Shown: positions 45,789 to 54,057, counted from the stretch's first letter. The stretch: 64,000 nt of DNA from CAYQEC01 sp964569015 (GCA_964569015.1 CAZMSN010000003.1:31323-95322), one strand, 5' to 3'. Numbers and translations: made by a program. The notes: generated by a model not told the origin, from the letters alone.

Positions 45789-46589
45789 TCACGAGGGGAC
45801 AAGCACTCCGCTCAGGTCGTCGTCCGATTCGGGATATTCCATGCCAAGCCTTTCCAGGGTCGCAACGATTGTCTCCGCCACCACGAGGTTGCGGTACCAC
45901 TTGTGGTTGGCCGGCACGACGTACCACGGAGCGAAATCAGTGCTGGTCTCGGCCAGGGCCGTCTCGAAGGCCGCCATGTAGTCGTCCCATCGCTCGCGAT
46001 GCTCGAGATCGTCGACGTTGAACTTCCAGTGCTTGTCGGGATCGGCCAGCCTGGCGCGCAGGCGCTTCGCCTGCTCCTCCTTGGAGATGTGCAGGTAGAA
46101 CTTCAGGATGGTGGTGCCCTCGTCGACGAGGAGACGCTCGAAGGCCTTGATGTGGTCGTAGCGCCTCGACCAGCGCTCCTCAGGTACCAGGCCGAACACC
46201 CGCACGATGAGGACGTCCTCGTAATGGCTGCGATTGAAGACGGTGATGCCGCCTGCCGGAGGCGTGTGCTGGTGCACCCGCCACAGGTAGTCGTGTGCCA
46301 GCTCCCTGGGGGTGGGAGTCTTGAAGTTGACCACTCGGACGCCCTGTGGGTTGACGCCGGAGAAGACCTTGCGAATGGTCCCGTCCTTCCCGCCGGTGTC
46401 CATGGCTTGGAGGACGACCAGCAGGCGATGCCTCTCGTCGGCCCACATGATCTGCTGGAGCGAGGCGAGCCGCTCGCGAAGATCCTTGAGGCGCCCGCGC
46501 ACACCGTCTTTGTCGAGTCCGGCGGTGTCGTCGGGATCCCATTCCGCGAGATCGAGCGGACCCCCTCCCTGCACCTGATACTGCTTCAC
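45789..46589 (-). CDS. ppk2: Polyphosphate kinase 2 family protein
   Basis: 266 residues from GTG 46589, preceded on the minus strand by GAGAGGAGAG. Walker A is LQAMDTGGKDGTIRKVFSGV, followed by NPQGVRVVNFKTPTPRELAH and a Walker B/lid region NRSHYEDVLIVRVFGLVP. Conserved FERLLVDEGTTILKFYLHIS and KHWKFNVDDLEHRERWDDYM complete the fold. The pattern fits the single-domain PPK2 group that transfers phosphate from polyphosphate to AMP or ADP (class III-like). A -10-like TAGATT (complement of 46608-46613) lies just upstream. rpe is divergent. Confidence 0.9.
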   Translation of the reverse strand: MKQYQVQGGGPLDLAEWDPDDTAGLDKDGVRGRLKDLRERLASLQQIMWADERHRLLVVLQAMDTGGKDGTIRKVFSGVNPQGVRVVNFKTPTPRELAHDYLWRVHQHTPPAGGITVFNRSHYEDVLIVRVFGLVPEERWSRRYDHIKAFERLLVDEGTTILKFYLHISKEEQAKRLRARLADPDKHWKFNVDDLEHRERWDDYMAAFETALAETSTDFAPWYVVPANHKWYRNLVVAETIVATLERLGMEYPESDDDLSGVLVPS

Positions 46590-46666
46590 GTTCTCTCCTC
46601 TCTTCGCAATCTAGCCACGGTGAGTGCGGACCGCCGGAGAGAATCGGCCAGGAGCCGGAATACCCC

Positions 46667-46672
46667 TATCCT
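46667..46672 (+). promoter_or_regulatory. -10-like element for leaderless rpe
   Basis: TATCCT at 46667-46672 ends 7 nt before the rpe ATG at 46680. No Shine-Dalgarno is present, and no good -35 box is seen. The spacing equals that of pheL and of the small gene at 9027. Confidence 0.4.
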
Positions 46673-46679
46673 GCTGGTC

Positions 46680-47342
46680 ATGATCTCTCCACCGCGTATC
46701 GCGGCGTCGATTCTGGCGGCCGATTTCGCCCGGCTGGGGGAAGAGGTGCTGCGGGTCGAGCCCTACGTTGATCTCTTGCACATCGACGTGATGGACGGGC
46801 ATTTCGTGCCGAATATCACCTTCGGCGTTCCCGTCATCAAGAGCATCCGCGAGGTCTCAGAGTTGACATTCGACTGCCACCTGATGATGACCAATCCCGA
46901 TACGTACCTCGAGCAGCTGCGGGAAGCGGGGGCGGACATCGTCAGCGTGCACATCGAGGTATTCCCGGAACCGAGCCGGGTGGCTGAGCAGGCGCGCGCC
47001 GAAGGGATGGGATTCGGCCTGGCGCTCAATCCGGCGACGCCTCTCGAGGCGGTGGAACCTTACCTCGAGCTCTGTGACCTGCTGGTCGTGATGTCGGTAG
47101 AGCCGGGATTCGGCGGACAGGAGTTCATCGAGGCGACGTTCGACAAGGTGCAGAGGGCGCGAAAGTTGGTTGATTCGCACGGATTGCCGACCGATATAGA
47201 GATCGACGGCGGGATCGGTCCCGGCAACGTGGCACGGGCTCGTGCCGCAGGCGTCGATGTGTTTGTTGCCGGCAATGCCGTGTTCCGGGCACCGGATCCC
47301 GTTGCAGCTGTGTTGGCGATGCGTGCTGAGATCGACAGGTAG
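46680..47342 (+). CDS. rpe: Ribulose-phosphate 3-epimerase
   Basis: 220 residues from ATG 46680. The TIM-barrel family motifs are complete: AASILAADFARLGEEV, LLHIDVMDGHFVPNITFG with catalytic Asp and His, DCHLMMTNPDTYLEQL, VVMSVEPGFGGQEFI and IEIDGGIGPGNVARARAAG. It interconverts ribulose 5-phosphate and xylulose 5-phosphate in the pentose phosphate pathway, supplying ribulose 5-phosphate that the nearby riboflavin genes use. The much longer frame upstream is spurious. Confidence 0.95.
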   Translation: MISPPRIAASILAADFARLGEEVLRVEPYVDLLHIDVMDGHFVPNITFGVPVIKSIREVSELTFDCHLMMTNPDTYLEQLREAGADIVSVHIEVFPEPSRVAEQARAEGMGFGLALNPATPLEAVEPYLELCDLLVVMSVEPGFGGQEFIEATFDKVQRARKLVDSHGLPTDIEIDGGIGPGNVARARAAGVDVFVAGNAVFRAPDPVAAVLAMRAEIDR

Positions 47343-47350
47343 AGGAGAGC

Positions 47351-48277
47351 ATGAAGGAACGGATCCTGGTCGTAGACGACGATCCGGACATCGTCCAGTT
47401 CGTGAGGATGAATCTCGAGCTGGAGGGATTCGAGGCGGATGCCGCCGAGAACGGCCGGATCGCTCTCGACATGGCCAAAGCGCGGCCACCCGATCTCGTC
47501 CTGCTGGACGTGATGATGCCGGAGATGGACGGTCTCACCGTGCTGCGCCGTCTCCGCAGCAGCCCGGCGACGGCCAACATCCCGGTGATCATCCTCACCG
47601 CCAAGGCGCTCGCCGAGGACCGGGTGAAAGGCCTCGATCTCGGCGCCGACGACTACGTCACGAAGCCATTCGACCTCGATGAGCTGATTGCCAGGGTCAA
47701 GACGGTCCTGCGGCGGGCCCAGCAGATGCGGGACCTCTCGCCTCTCACCGGGTTGCCCGGCAACTTTCGGATCGCCCGTGAGCTCGAGACCCGGGTACGC
47801 GACGGCGGCCCCATCGCGGTGGTCCACGCCGACCTCGACAACTTCAAGTCGTTCAACGATCACTACGGCTTCATGCGGGGCGACTCCGTCATCAAGTTCT
47901 CGGCCAGCGTTCTGCTGCGAGCGGCAGAAGAGTGCGGAGACACAGAAGCCTTCGTCGGGCACGTTGGCGGCGACGATTTTGTGGCTGTCGTGCATCCCGA
48001 CCATGTCGAGGAGTTCTGCAAGTCGGTGATCAGCGGCTTCGATGATGGCATCCTCGATTTCTACGACACCGCGGATGCGCTTCAGGGGTACATCGAGGTC
48101 ACCGACCGCAGGGCCGAGCGACACGCCTTTCCGATCTCTTCGATCTCGATGGGCGTCGCCACCAACCTGAAGCGCACGATCACCTCCGAGTGGGAAGCGT
48201 CGGCGGTGGCGTCGGAGATGAAGGAGTACGCCAAGCGGCAGTCGGGGTCCTGCTACCAGATCGACCGCCGGACCTGA
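47351..48277 (+). CDS. Response regulator with GGDEF-like output domain
   Basis: 308 residues. A receiver domain (residues 1-120) has the acidic pair in LVVDDDPDI, the phospho-acceptor Asp in LVLLDVMMPEMDG and the Lys in DDYVTKPFDLDEL. The output domain has HADLDNFKSFNDHYGFMRGD and the active-site loop VGHVGGDDFVAVV, that is GGDDF instead of GGDEF, then PISSISMGVATN. It may make cyclic di-GMP, but the altered loop means activity is uncertain. No histidine kinase is adjacent. It follows rpe by 8 nt, and the FMN riboswitch comes next. Confidence 0.85.
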   Translation: MKERILVVDDDPDIVQFVRMNLELEGFEADAAENGRIALDMAKARPPDLVLLDVMMPEMDGLTVLRRLRSSPATANIPVIILTAKALAEDRVKGLDLGADDYVTKPFDLDELIARVKTVLRRAQQMRDLSPLTGLPGNFRIARELETRVRDGGPIAVVHADLDNFKSFNDHYGFMRGDSVIKFSASVLLRAAEECGDTEAFVGHVGGDDFVAVVHPDHVEEFCKSVISGFDDGILDFYDTADALQGYIEVTDRRAERHAFPISSISMGVATNLKRTITSEWEASAVASEMKEYAKRQSGSCYQIDRRT

Positions 48278-48365
48278 GACCCGAACGCGGCCGACGTCCT
48301 CCGGCTCGAATCAGCGGCGACCTCTCCGCCAAAGTGCACTACACTCGCTCTCACGAGAGAGCCCC

Positions 48366-48478
48366 CTTCAGGGCAGGGTGAGATTCCCGACCGGCGGTGA
48401 AAGCCCGCGACCCCCCACAAAGGGTGGATCCGGTGAAAACCCGGAGCCGACGGTGACAGTCCGGATGGAAGAAGGAGG
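48366..48478 (+). ncRNA. FMN riboswitch (RFN element)
   Basis: The conserved RFN blocks are all present: TTCAGGGCAGGGTGAGATTC near 48367, CCGACCGGCGGT, GCCCGCGA, GATCCGGTGAAAACCCGG, GCCGACGGTGACAGTCCGG and GGATGGAAGAAGGAG at its 3' end. The GGAGG at 48474-48478 is also the ribosome-binding site of ribD, so FMN binding probably blocks translation. A GCTCTC/GAGAGC hairpin at 48347-48362 lies just upstream, and a TACACT at 48340-48345 could be the -10 box. Confidence 0.95.
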
Positions 48479-48482
48479 GCGT

Positions 48483-49574
48483 GTGTCGCAACGCGCTGAG
48501 CCCGACAACGGAGTGGATGAACGCCACTGCGAGGCGTTGATGCGCAGGGCGATCGCCATTGCCGCCGAGACTCATCCCCATCCCAACCCGCGGGTGGGCG
48601 CGCTCGTGCTGTCCCCGGGCGGCGACGTGGTGGGCGAGGCGGCCCATCTGGTCCCCGGAGAGCCCCACGCCGAGGCCGCCGCCCTCCGAGCGGCAGCGGA
48701 GCGGGCGCGGGGCGGAACGCTCATCGTCACTTTGGAGCCATGTGCCCATCACGGCCGAACAGGCCCCTGCACGGAGCAGATCATCGGGGCGGGGATCAAG
48801 CGGGTCGTGATCGGGACGGAGGATCCGGACGAGCTCGTGTCCGGACGCGGCATTGCGAGTCTGGAGAAGGCTGGGCTTGACATCACGATGGGCGTGCTGT
48901 CCTCTGAGGTCGTGGCCCTCGACCCCGGATACCACCACCACCGCGCGACAGGACGGCCGCTCGTGACCTTGAAGACGGCGATGACACTGGACGGTCAAAC
49001 AGCCGCCAGGGATGGCAGCTCGCAATGGATCACCGGGATCGAGGCCCGCCGGGACGCCCACCGCCTGCGGGCGGAGGCCGACGCAGTGCTCGTCGGTGCG
49101 GGAACGCTGCGGACCGATGATCCGCGGCTGGACGTTCGGCTCGATGGCTTCCAGGGCATCCAGCCGCGGCCTGTTGTCGTCGCAGGGCGGGAGGCGTTGC
49201 CCCGGGGCGCCGCCGTCTTCGCCAGGGATCCGCTCGTGTACACGCCGGTGGCGCACGATATCGGTGGGGGAGTGGAAGAGGTCGTGGTGGCGGGACCGGG
49301 AGGGGTCGACCTCGCCGCAATGGTAAAAGACCTTGGGGCGCGGGGGGTGCTCGACCTGCTGGTGGAAGGCGGAGCGACGATCTCGAGAGCACTCATGGAG
49401 GCGGGCCTCGTCGACCGCATCGTTCTCTATGTGGGCGCGAAGATCGCCGGCGGGGCGGGGCGCGGAGTGTTCGAGGGCGCTTTCGAGAGCCTGACCGATG
49501 CCACCGACGTGGTCGTCACCGAGGTGTCGCGGGTCGGAGCAGACCTGAAGATCGTCGCTGGAAGAGGAAGCTGA
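48483..49574 (+). CDS. ribD: Bifunctional riboflavin biosynthesis deaminase/reductase RibD
   Basis: 363 residues from GTG 48483, placed 4 nt after the GGAGG of the riboswitch. The N-terminal deaminase domain has HPHPNPRVGALVLSPGG, the zinc ligands in GEPHAEAAALRAA and TLEPCAHHGRTGPCTEQI. The C-terminal reductase domain has LKTAMTLDGQTAARDGSSQW, ITGIEARRDAHRLRAEADAV and LLVEGGATISRALME. It performs the deamination and reduction steps after GTP cyclohydrolase II. It shares one base with ribE. Confidence 0.95.
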   Translation: MSQRAEPDNGVDERHCEALMRRAIAIAAETHPHPNPRVGALVLSPGGDVVGEAAHLVPGEPHAEAAALRAAAERARGGTLIVTLEPCAHHGRTGPCTEQIIGAGIKRVVIGTEDPDELVSGRGIASLEKAGLDITMGVLSSEVVALDPGYHHHRATGRPLVTLKTAMTLDGQTAARDGSSQWITGIEARRDAHRLRAEADAVLVGAGTLRTDDPRLDVRLDGFQGIQPRPVVVAGREALPRGAAVFARDPLVYTPVAHDIGGGVEEVVVAGPGGVDLAAMVKDLGARGVLDLLVEGGATISRALMEAGLVDRIVLYVGAKIAGGAGRGVFEGAFESLTDATDVVVTEVSRVGADLKIVAGRGS

Positions 49575-50182
49575 TGTACACCGGAATCGTGGAACAAGTG
49601 GGCACCGTCGAGGAGGTGGCCGAAAACAGCACCGGCCGGCGGATCGTGATCTCGGGAGGGCCGCTCATCGGGGATTTGTCGGTCGGCGATTCGGTGGCGG
49701 TGAACGGGGTCTGTCTGACCGCGGTGGCGGTGTCTCCTGGGCGATTCGAGGTGGACGTCGTGCAAGAATCGCTGTGTCGCAGCAACCTCGGGGCGCTGGA
49801 AGCCGCGAGCCCGGTCGACTTGGAGTGGCCGTTGCCGGTCAACGGGCGCTTTGACGGCCACATCGTTCAGGGCCACGTCGACGGTGTGGGAACAGTGGCG
49901 GCGATCTCGGCCGAGGGTGACGCACGGAGAGTCAGGGTCACCGTGCCCGGGGTGCTCGCCCGGTACCTCGTGGAGAAGGGCTCGATCACGGTGGACGGGG
50001 TGAGCCTGACCCTCACCGCGGTGTCGCCGGTCGGGTCGGATCCGGCATGGTTCGAGGTGGTCTTGATCCCGCACACGCTGGATGTGACGGTTCTCGGTCT
50101 TCGCAAGGTCGGGGACGCTGTGAATCTGGAGGCGGACGTGCTGGCGAAGTACGTCGAGCGGCTCATGGAGGCTTCACGGTGA
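49574..50182 (+). CDS. ribE: Riboflavin synthase alpha subunit
   Basis: 202 residues from ATG 49574. Two lumazine-binding repeats: the first starts MYTGIVEQVGTVEEV with VNGVCLTAVAV, the second starts GHIVQGHVDGVGTVAAISAE with VDGVSLTLTAV. It dismutates two lumazine molecules to riboflavin. It overlaps ribBA (GTGA). Confidence 0.95.
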   Translation: MYTGIVEQVGTVEEVAENSTGRRIVISGGPLIGDLSVGDSVAVNGVCLTAVAVSPGRFEVDVVQESLCRSNLGALEAASPVDLEWPLPVNGRFDGHIVQGHVDGVGTVAAISAEGDARRVRVTVPGVLARYLVEKGSITVDGVSLTLTAVSPVGSDPAWFEVVLIPHTLDVTVLGLRKVGDAVNLEADVLAKYVERLMEASR

Positions 50183-51396
50183 GCAAAGCCACGATCGACG
50201 AGGCCATCGCCGCCATCGCCCGTGGCGAGTTCGTGCTGGCAGTCGATGACGAGGAGCGAGAGAACGAAGGCGATCTGATCCTGGCCGCCGAGAAGGTGAC
50301 CGCAGAGAAGATCGCCTTCATGGTGCGCCACACCAGCGGGCTCATCTGTCTGCCGGCGGAGGGATCGCGGCTCGACGAGCTGGGGCTGCCGTTGATGGTG
50401 ATGGAGAACACCGATTCCCACAAGACGGCGTTCACAGTGTCCATCGACTACACGCACGGCACGACGACCGGCATATCGGCGGCTGACCGGGCCACCACCA
50501 TCAGGGCTGTGGCCGATCCGGGAACGCGGCCCACGGACCTGGCGCGACCCGGTCACGTCTTCCCCCTTCGCTATTGCAGCGGGGGAGTGCTGGTCCGGCC
50601 GGGACATACCGAAGCCGGGGTGGATCTGGCTCGACTCGCCGGACTGTTCCCGGCGGCGGCGTTGTGCGAGGTCGTCACCGGAGACGGCTCGATGGCAAGC
50701 GGCGCCGAGTTGCGCCACTTCGCCGACAAGCATCAGATCCCTCTCATCACCATCGAGGACCTCGTTGCCTACCGGTGGCGGACCGAGGCGCTCGTTGCCC
50801 GCGAGGTCGACACCCGCATCCCGACCGTCCACGGTGAGTTCCGCGCGGTGGGATTCCGCTCCTTGGTCGATGGATCCGAGCACATCGCCCTCGTGATGGG
50901 AGACGTGGCGGGCAGGTCCGGCGTGCTCACCCGGGTGCATTCGCAATGTGTGACCGGTGATGTGCTGGGCAGCCAGCGCTGCGACTGTGGGACCCAGCTC
51001 GAGGAGGCAATGAGGCGCATCGCCGACGAAGGGCTCGGCGTCGTTGTGTACGACCGCACCCACGAGGGCCGCGGCATCGGGCTGCTCGCCAAGCTGCGCG
51101 CCTACCGCCTCCAAGACGAGGGGCTCGACACCGTGGACGCCAACCTCGAGCTCGGGTATCCGGCCGATGCAAGGCACTACGGCGTGGACGCTCAGATTCT
51201 CGGCGAACTGAAAGTATCCAGCATTCGGCTCCTCACCAACAACCCCAACAAGATCTCGCAGCTCGAGGCGCTCGGGGTTGATGTCCAGGCCCGGGTCCCG
51301 CACGTGGTGGGAGCAAACCGTCACAATCGGGTCTACCTCCAGACGAAGATCGATCGGCTCGGGCATTACCCACCCGATGACGAGGCAACGCCATGA
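50179..51396 (+). CDS. ribBA: Bifunctional DHBP synthase / GTP cyclohydrolase II
   Basis: 405 residues from GTG 50179. The N-terminal RibB domain has VDDEERENEGDLILAAEKVT and RPGHTEAGVDLARLAGL. The C-terminal RibA domain has the zinc Cys in HSQCVTGDVLGSQRCDCGTQ, the catalytic YDRTHEGRGIGLLAKLRAY and LLTNNPNKISQLEALG. The usual RxxGGVL segment of RibB reads RYCSGGVLVRPGH here. It makes the two precursors of riboflavin. It overlaps ribH by 4 nt. Confidence 0.95.
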   Translation: MSKATIDEAIAAIARGEFVLAVDDEERENEGDLILAAEKVTAEKIAFMVRHTSGLICLPAEGSRLDELGLPLMVMENTDSHKTAFTVSIDYTHGTTTGISAADRATTIRAVADPGTRPTDLARPGHVFPLRYCSGGVLVRPGHTEAGVDLARLAGLFPAAALCEVVTGDGSMASGAELRHFADKHQIPLITIEDLVAYRWRTEALVAREVDTRIPTVHGEFRAVGFRSLVDGSEHIALVMGDVAGRSGVLTRVHSQCVTGDVLGSQRCDCGTQLEEAMRRIADEGLGVVVYDRTHEGRGIGLLAKLRAYRLQDEGLDTVDANLELGYPADARHYGVDAQILGELKVSSIRLLTNNPNKISQLEALGVDVQARVPHVVGANRHNRVYLQTKIDRLGHYPPDDEATP

Positions 51397-51863
51397 GCGG
51401 GACGGCGTGGTTTGCGGGACGCGATCTCGATGTCTCCGGTCTCCGAATCGCCGTGGTGTGGGCTGCGTTCAACAAACCGGTAACCGCGGGCTTGCGGGAT
51501 GGCGCTGTCGAGGCACTACGGGATGCCGGCGCCGCCGATGTCACGGTCATCGAGGTCCCGGGCGCCTTCGAGCTGCCGCTGGTGGCCCGGCGCCTGGCGG
51601 AGAAGGGCTACGACGCGGTGGTGGCCCTAGGAGCGGTCATCGAAGGCGAAACCGATCACTACACGCACGTGGCGCATCGCGCCTCGGAGGGCCTGATGCG
51701 CGTGATGCTCGAGACCGGGGTCCCGGTGGGTTTCGGGGTGCTCACGACGCGGGACGCCGAATCCGCTCTGATGCGGAGCCAGCCGGGTGCGGGGAACAAG
51801 GGCGCCGAGGCGGCCATCGCGGCCACCGGGACCGCACTCCTGTTGAGAGAGCTGGCAGAGTGA
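51393..51863 (+). CDS. ribH: 6,7-dimethyl-8-ribityllumazine synthase
   Basis: 156 residues. Motifs: IAVVWAAFNKPVTAGLRDGA, VIEVPGAFELPLVARRLAE, ALGAVIEGETDHYTHVAH with the catalytic His and VPVGFGVLTTRDAESALMRS. Most family members have FN in the first loop and it is retained. It condenses the RibD product with DHBP. It is the last gene of the riboflavin operon; a new promoter for infC begins 11 nt after its stop. Confidence 0.94.
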   Translation: MSGTAWFAGRDLDVSGLRIAVVWAAFNKPVTAGLRDGAVEALRDAGAADVTVIEVPGAFELPLVARRLAEKGYDAVVALGAVIEGETDHYTHVAHRASEGLMRVMLETGVPVGFGVLTTRDAESALMRSQPGAGNKGAEAAIAATGTALLLRELAE

Positions 51864-51873
51864 CCGTGTCACG

Positions 51874-51901
51874 TTGACACGATTGGTGCCATCCGTATAC
51901 T
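51874..51901 (+). promoter_or_regulatory. Strong sigma-70-type promoter of the infC operon
   Basis: TTGACA at 51874-51879 and TATACT at 51896-51901 with a 16-nt spacer: the best consensus promoter in the window. It leaves a leader of about 160 nt before infC. Confidence 0.75.
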
Positions 51902-51923
51902 CCCGTCGACAACCGACACAAGC

Positions 51924-52011
51924 GGAGGCGCTGCCTCCCACCCGGCCACGTTTCCGTGCGCTGAGGTCACCCGACCCATAGGCAGCACCGCGTCGTGCTG
52001 CTTTTCCTTTT
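51924..52011 (+). promoter_or_regulatory. Transcription attenuator in the infC leader
   Basis: An intrinsic terminator is formed by GCAGCAC (51982-51988) and GTGCTGC (51995-52001), followed by TTTTCCTTTT (52002-52011). A 5' hairpin GGAGGC/GCCTCC with loop GCT lies at 51924-51938. GGCGCTGCCT (51927-51936) can instead pair with AGGCAGCACC (51980-51989, one mismatch), which would destroy both hairpins and act as an antiterminator. The operon encodes IF3, L35 and L20, which are autoregulated through leaders in other bacteria. Confidence 0.65.
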
Positions 52012-52069
52012 GTGGGGGTGACGCAGGGTGTCTGACGAACCGAAGAGAGAACCACAGGGAGGTCCTCCT

Positions 52070-52657
52070 ATCAGCACAGAACCGAGGGTCAACGAGCGGA
52101 TCCGCGCTCGCGAGGTCCGACTGGTCGATCCAGAAGGTGGCCAGGTGGGTATCAAGTCGATCGAGGAAGCCAGATGGCTGGCCGATCAGCTCGGTCTGGA
52201 TCTCGTCGAAGTGGCCGCGGGGGCCCATCCGCCGGTGGTGCGGATGATGGACTACGGCAAGTACAAGTACGACCAATCCGTCCGGGCTCGCGAGGCACGC
52301 AAGAAGCAGACCAGGACCGTGATCAAGGAAGTCCAGTTCCGGCCCAAGATCGGGGCGAGCGACTTCGAGGTGAAGCGGAAGCGAGTCGAACGGTTCCTCG
52401 GCGAAGGCGACAAGGTCAAGGTCACGATGAGGTTCCGCGGGAGAGAGGTCACTCATCCCGAGATAGGGCGAGAGATCCTGCAGCGACTGGCGGAGCTGAT
52501 GGAACACGTTGGCACGATCGAGACGATGCCACGCCTCGAAGGACGGCAGATGACGATGGTGCTCGTACCCGCCAAACGGCCCCGATCCTCGGGTCGAGCC
52601 GCCGAAACCACGGCGCCCGCCAGCGCTTCAGATTCCGGCCGGGAGGACTCCGAATAG
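52070..52657 (+). CDS. infC: Translation initiation factor IF-3
   Basis: 195 residues if read from ATC 52070, or 209 from GTG 52028. The N-domain reads STEPRVNERIRAREVRLVDP and DLVEVAAGAHPPVVRMMDYG; the C-domain KEVQFRPKIGASDFEVKRKR and VTMRFRGREVTHPEIG. A Ser/Ala-rich tail follows. ATC is favoured because AGGGAGG sits 7 nt before it, homology begins there, and non-AUG starts such as AUU or AUC are a known autoregulatory feature of infC. The GTG version would translate the ribosome-binding site. Confidence 0.92.
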   Translation: MSTEPRVNERIRAREVRLVDPEGGQVGIKSIEEARWLADQLGLDLVEVAAGAHPPVVRMMDYGKYKYDQSVRAREARKKQTRTVIKEVQFRPKIGASDFEVKRKRVERFLGEGDKVKVTMRFRGREVTHPEIGREILQRLAELMEHVGTIETMPRLEGRQMTMVLVPAKRPRSSGRAAETTAPASASDSGREDSE

Positions 52658-52670
52658 GAGTGTGAGAATT

Positions 52671-52865
52671 GTGCCCAAGCAGAAGACACATCGCGGCGCC
52701 GCGAAGCGCCTCAAGGTGACCGGATCGGGCAAGATCCGCCGCCGCAACGCCTGGCGGGGCCACAACCGTCACAAGAAAACGGCGCGCCGCTGGAGACGGG
52801 TGGCCGGAGACAGCACACTCACGGGAGGCGACGCCAAGCGGGCGCGCCGTCTCCTCGGCCGGTAG
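52671..52865 (+). CDS. rpmI: Ribosomal protein L35
   Basis: 64 residues from GTG 52671, giving MPKQKTHRGAAKRLKVTGSG, the normal L35 N-terminus; the frame's GTG at 52662 adds three extra residues. AGGAG lies about 10 nt upstream. Basic throughout, with a NRHKKTARRWRRV core. It is 13 nt after infC and 9 nt before rplT. Confidence 0.95.
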   Translation: MPKQKTHRGAAKRLKVTGSGKIRRRNAWRGHNRHKKTARRWRRVAGDSTLTGGDAKRARRLLGR

Positions 52866-52874
52866 GAGGAAGCC

Positions 52875-53231
52875 ATGGCACGAGTCAAGCGAGCCGTCGG
52901 TGCGCACAAGAAGCGCCGCAAGGTCATGGAGCGGGCTTCCGGCTATACAGGGGCACGCAGCAGGCGCTACCGGACGGCGCGAGAGCAGGTTTTCAATTCA
53001 ATGCAGTACGCCTACCGGGATCGGCGTGCTCGCAAGGGGCAGTTCCGGCGGTTGTGGATTCAGCGCATCAACGCTGCAGCCCGGCTCAACGGGACGACAT
53101 ACTCCCAGCTGATCGCCGGGCTCAAGGCCGCAGAGGTGGACGTCGATCGCAAGATGCTCGCCGAGATGGCGGTGAACGATCCGACTGCCTTCTCTCATCT
53201 TGTCGAGGTCACCAAAGCCGCAGGCGGATGA
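52875..53231 (+). CDS. rplT: Ribosomal protein L20
   Basis: 118 residues from ATG 52875, with AGGAGG upstream. Family signatures: ARVKRAVGAHKKRRKVMERA, YRDRRARKGQFRRLWIQRIN and AARLNGTTYSQLIAGLKAAE. L20 binds 23S rRNA and, in other bacteria, its own operon leader, which makes it a candidate regulator of the attenuator upstream of infC. Confidence 0.95.
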   Translation: MARVKRAVGAHKKRRKVMERASGYTGARSRRYRTAREQVFNSMQYAYRDRRARKGQFRRLWIQRINAAARLNGTTYSQLIAGLKAAEVDVDRKMLAEMAVNDPTAFSHLVEVTKAAGG

Positions 53232-53289
53232 GCAGGGGCAGAACCCTCGAAAGGCGGGTTGCGGTCGGCCGTTCGGTGCGCGCGGGCCG

Positions 53290-54057
53290 GTGGCACCTCT
53301 GATCACGTCGACCCGGAACGCGCGGATCGCGGCCGTGGTTCGGCTCAGGCGGCGACGCCAACGGGAGGCGACCGGCCGGACCTTGGTCGAAGGGCCCCAT
53401 TTGGTGAATGCCGCAGTCGCGGGAGGTGTGGAGATCGAAGAGATCTTCGCCCTCGAAGACGACCAGGCGGCACGGCGCGATGCAGCGGCGAGCAAGGCCG
53501 AGTTCCACGTCGTGGCGGAGCAGGTGATGAGCAGACTCGGCGCGACGGAGCATCCACGGGGGCCGGTTGGGGTGATCGAGATTCCGGCGGCGGGGAAGCT
53601 GCGGCGGATCGACACGGTGGTGCTGTGGGGCGTCGCCGACCCTGGCAACGCCGGCACGTTGCTGCGCAGCGCCGCTGCATTCGATTGTGACGTCGCCGTG
53701 ACGGCCGGGACGGTTGATCTGTGGTCGCCCAAGGTGCTGCGGGCGGCGGCCGGCGCCCACTTCGGGCGGAATCTGGTGACGCTCGGGGCCGGTGCGCTCG
53801 ATGAGTTGCGGTCAACGGGCCTCGTGGCGGTAGCAGCGGTGGCACGCGGCGGTGAAGCGCCCGAGCGCGTGTTGCGTGAGCGGGAACCGGTGGCGATTCT
53901 CGTCGGGAGCGAGGCACATGGACTCCCGGCCGAGATTCTCAGCGAAGGAGTGGCGATGATCACCATTCCCATGCCGGGCGGGACCGAGAGCCTCAACGTG
54001 GCGGCCGCAGGCGCCATCCTCATCCATGAGAGGTATCGCCTGGCGAGGTCGTCTTGA
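53290..54057 (+). CDS. SPOUT-family RNA 2'-O-methyltransferase (TrmH/SpoU-like)
   Basis: 255 residues. An N-terminal substrate-binding domain (TSTRNARIAAVVRLRRRRQR, then GRTLVEGPHLVNAAV) precedes the knotted SPOUT domain. Motif 1 is ADPGNAGTLLRSAAAFDCD, motif 2 ILVGSEAHGLPAEI and motif 3 IPMPGGTESLNVAAAGAIL. Such proteins next to rplT and pheS usually methylate 23S rRNA or tRNA; the exact target is unknown. GTG 53290 fits homology best, with no strong Shine-Dalgarno. The -35 box of the pheS leader overlaps its stop codon. Confidence 0.87.
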   Translation: MAPLITSTRNARIAAVVRLRRRRQREATGRTLVEGPHLVNAAVAGGVEIEEIFALEDDQAARRDAAASKAEFHVVAEQVMSRLGATEHPRGPVGVIEIPAAGKLRRIDTVVLWGVADPGNAGTLLRSAAAFDCDVAVTAGTVDLWSPKVLRAAAGAHFGRNLVTLGAGALDELRSTGLVAVAAVARGGEAPERVLREREPVAILVGSEAHGLPAEILSEGVAMITIPMPGGTESLNVAAAGAILIHERYRLARSS

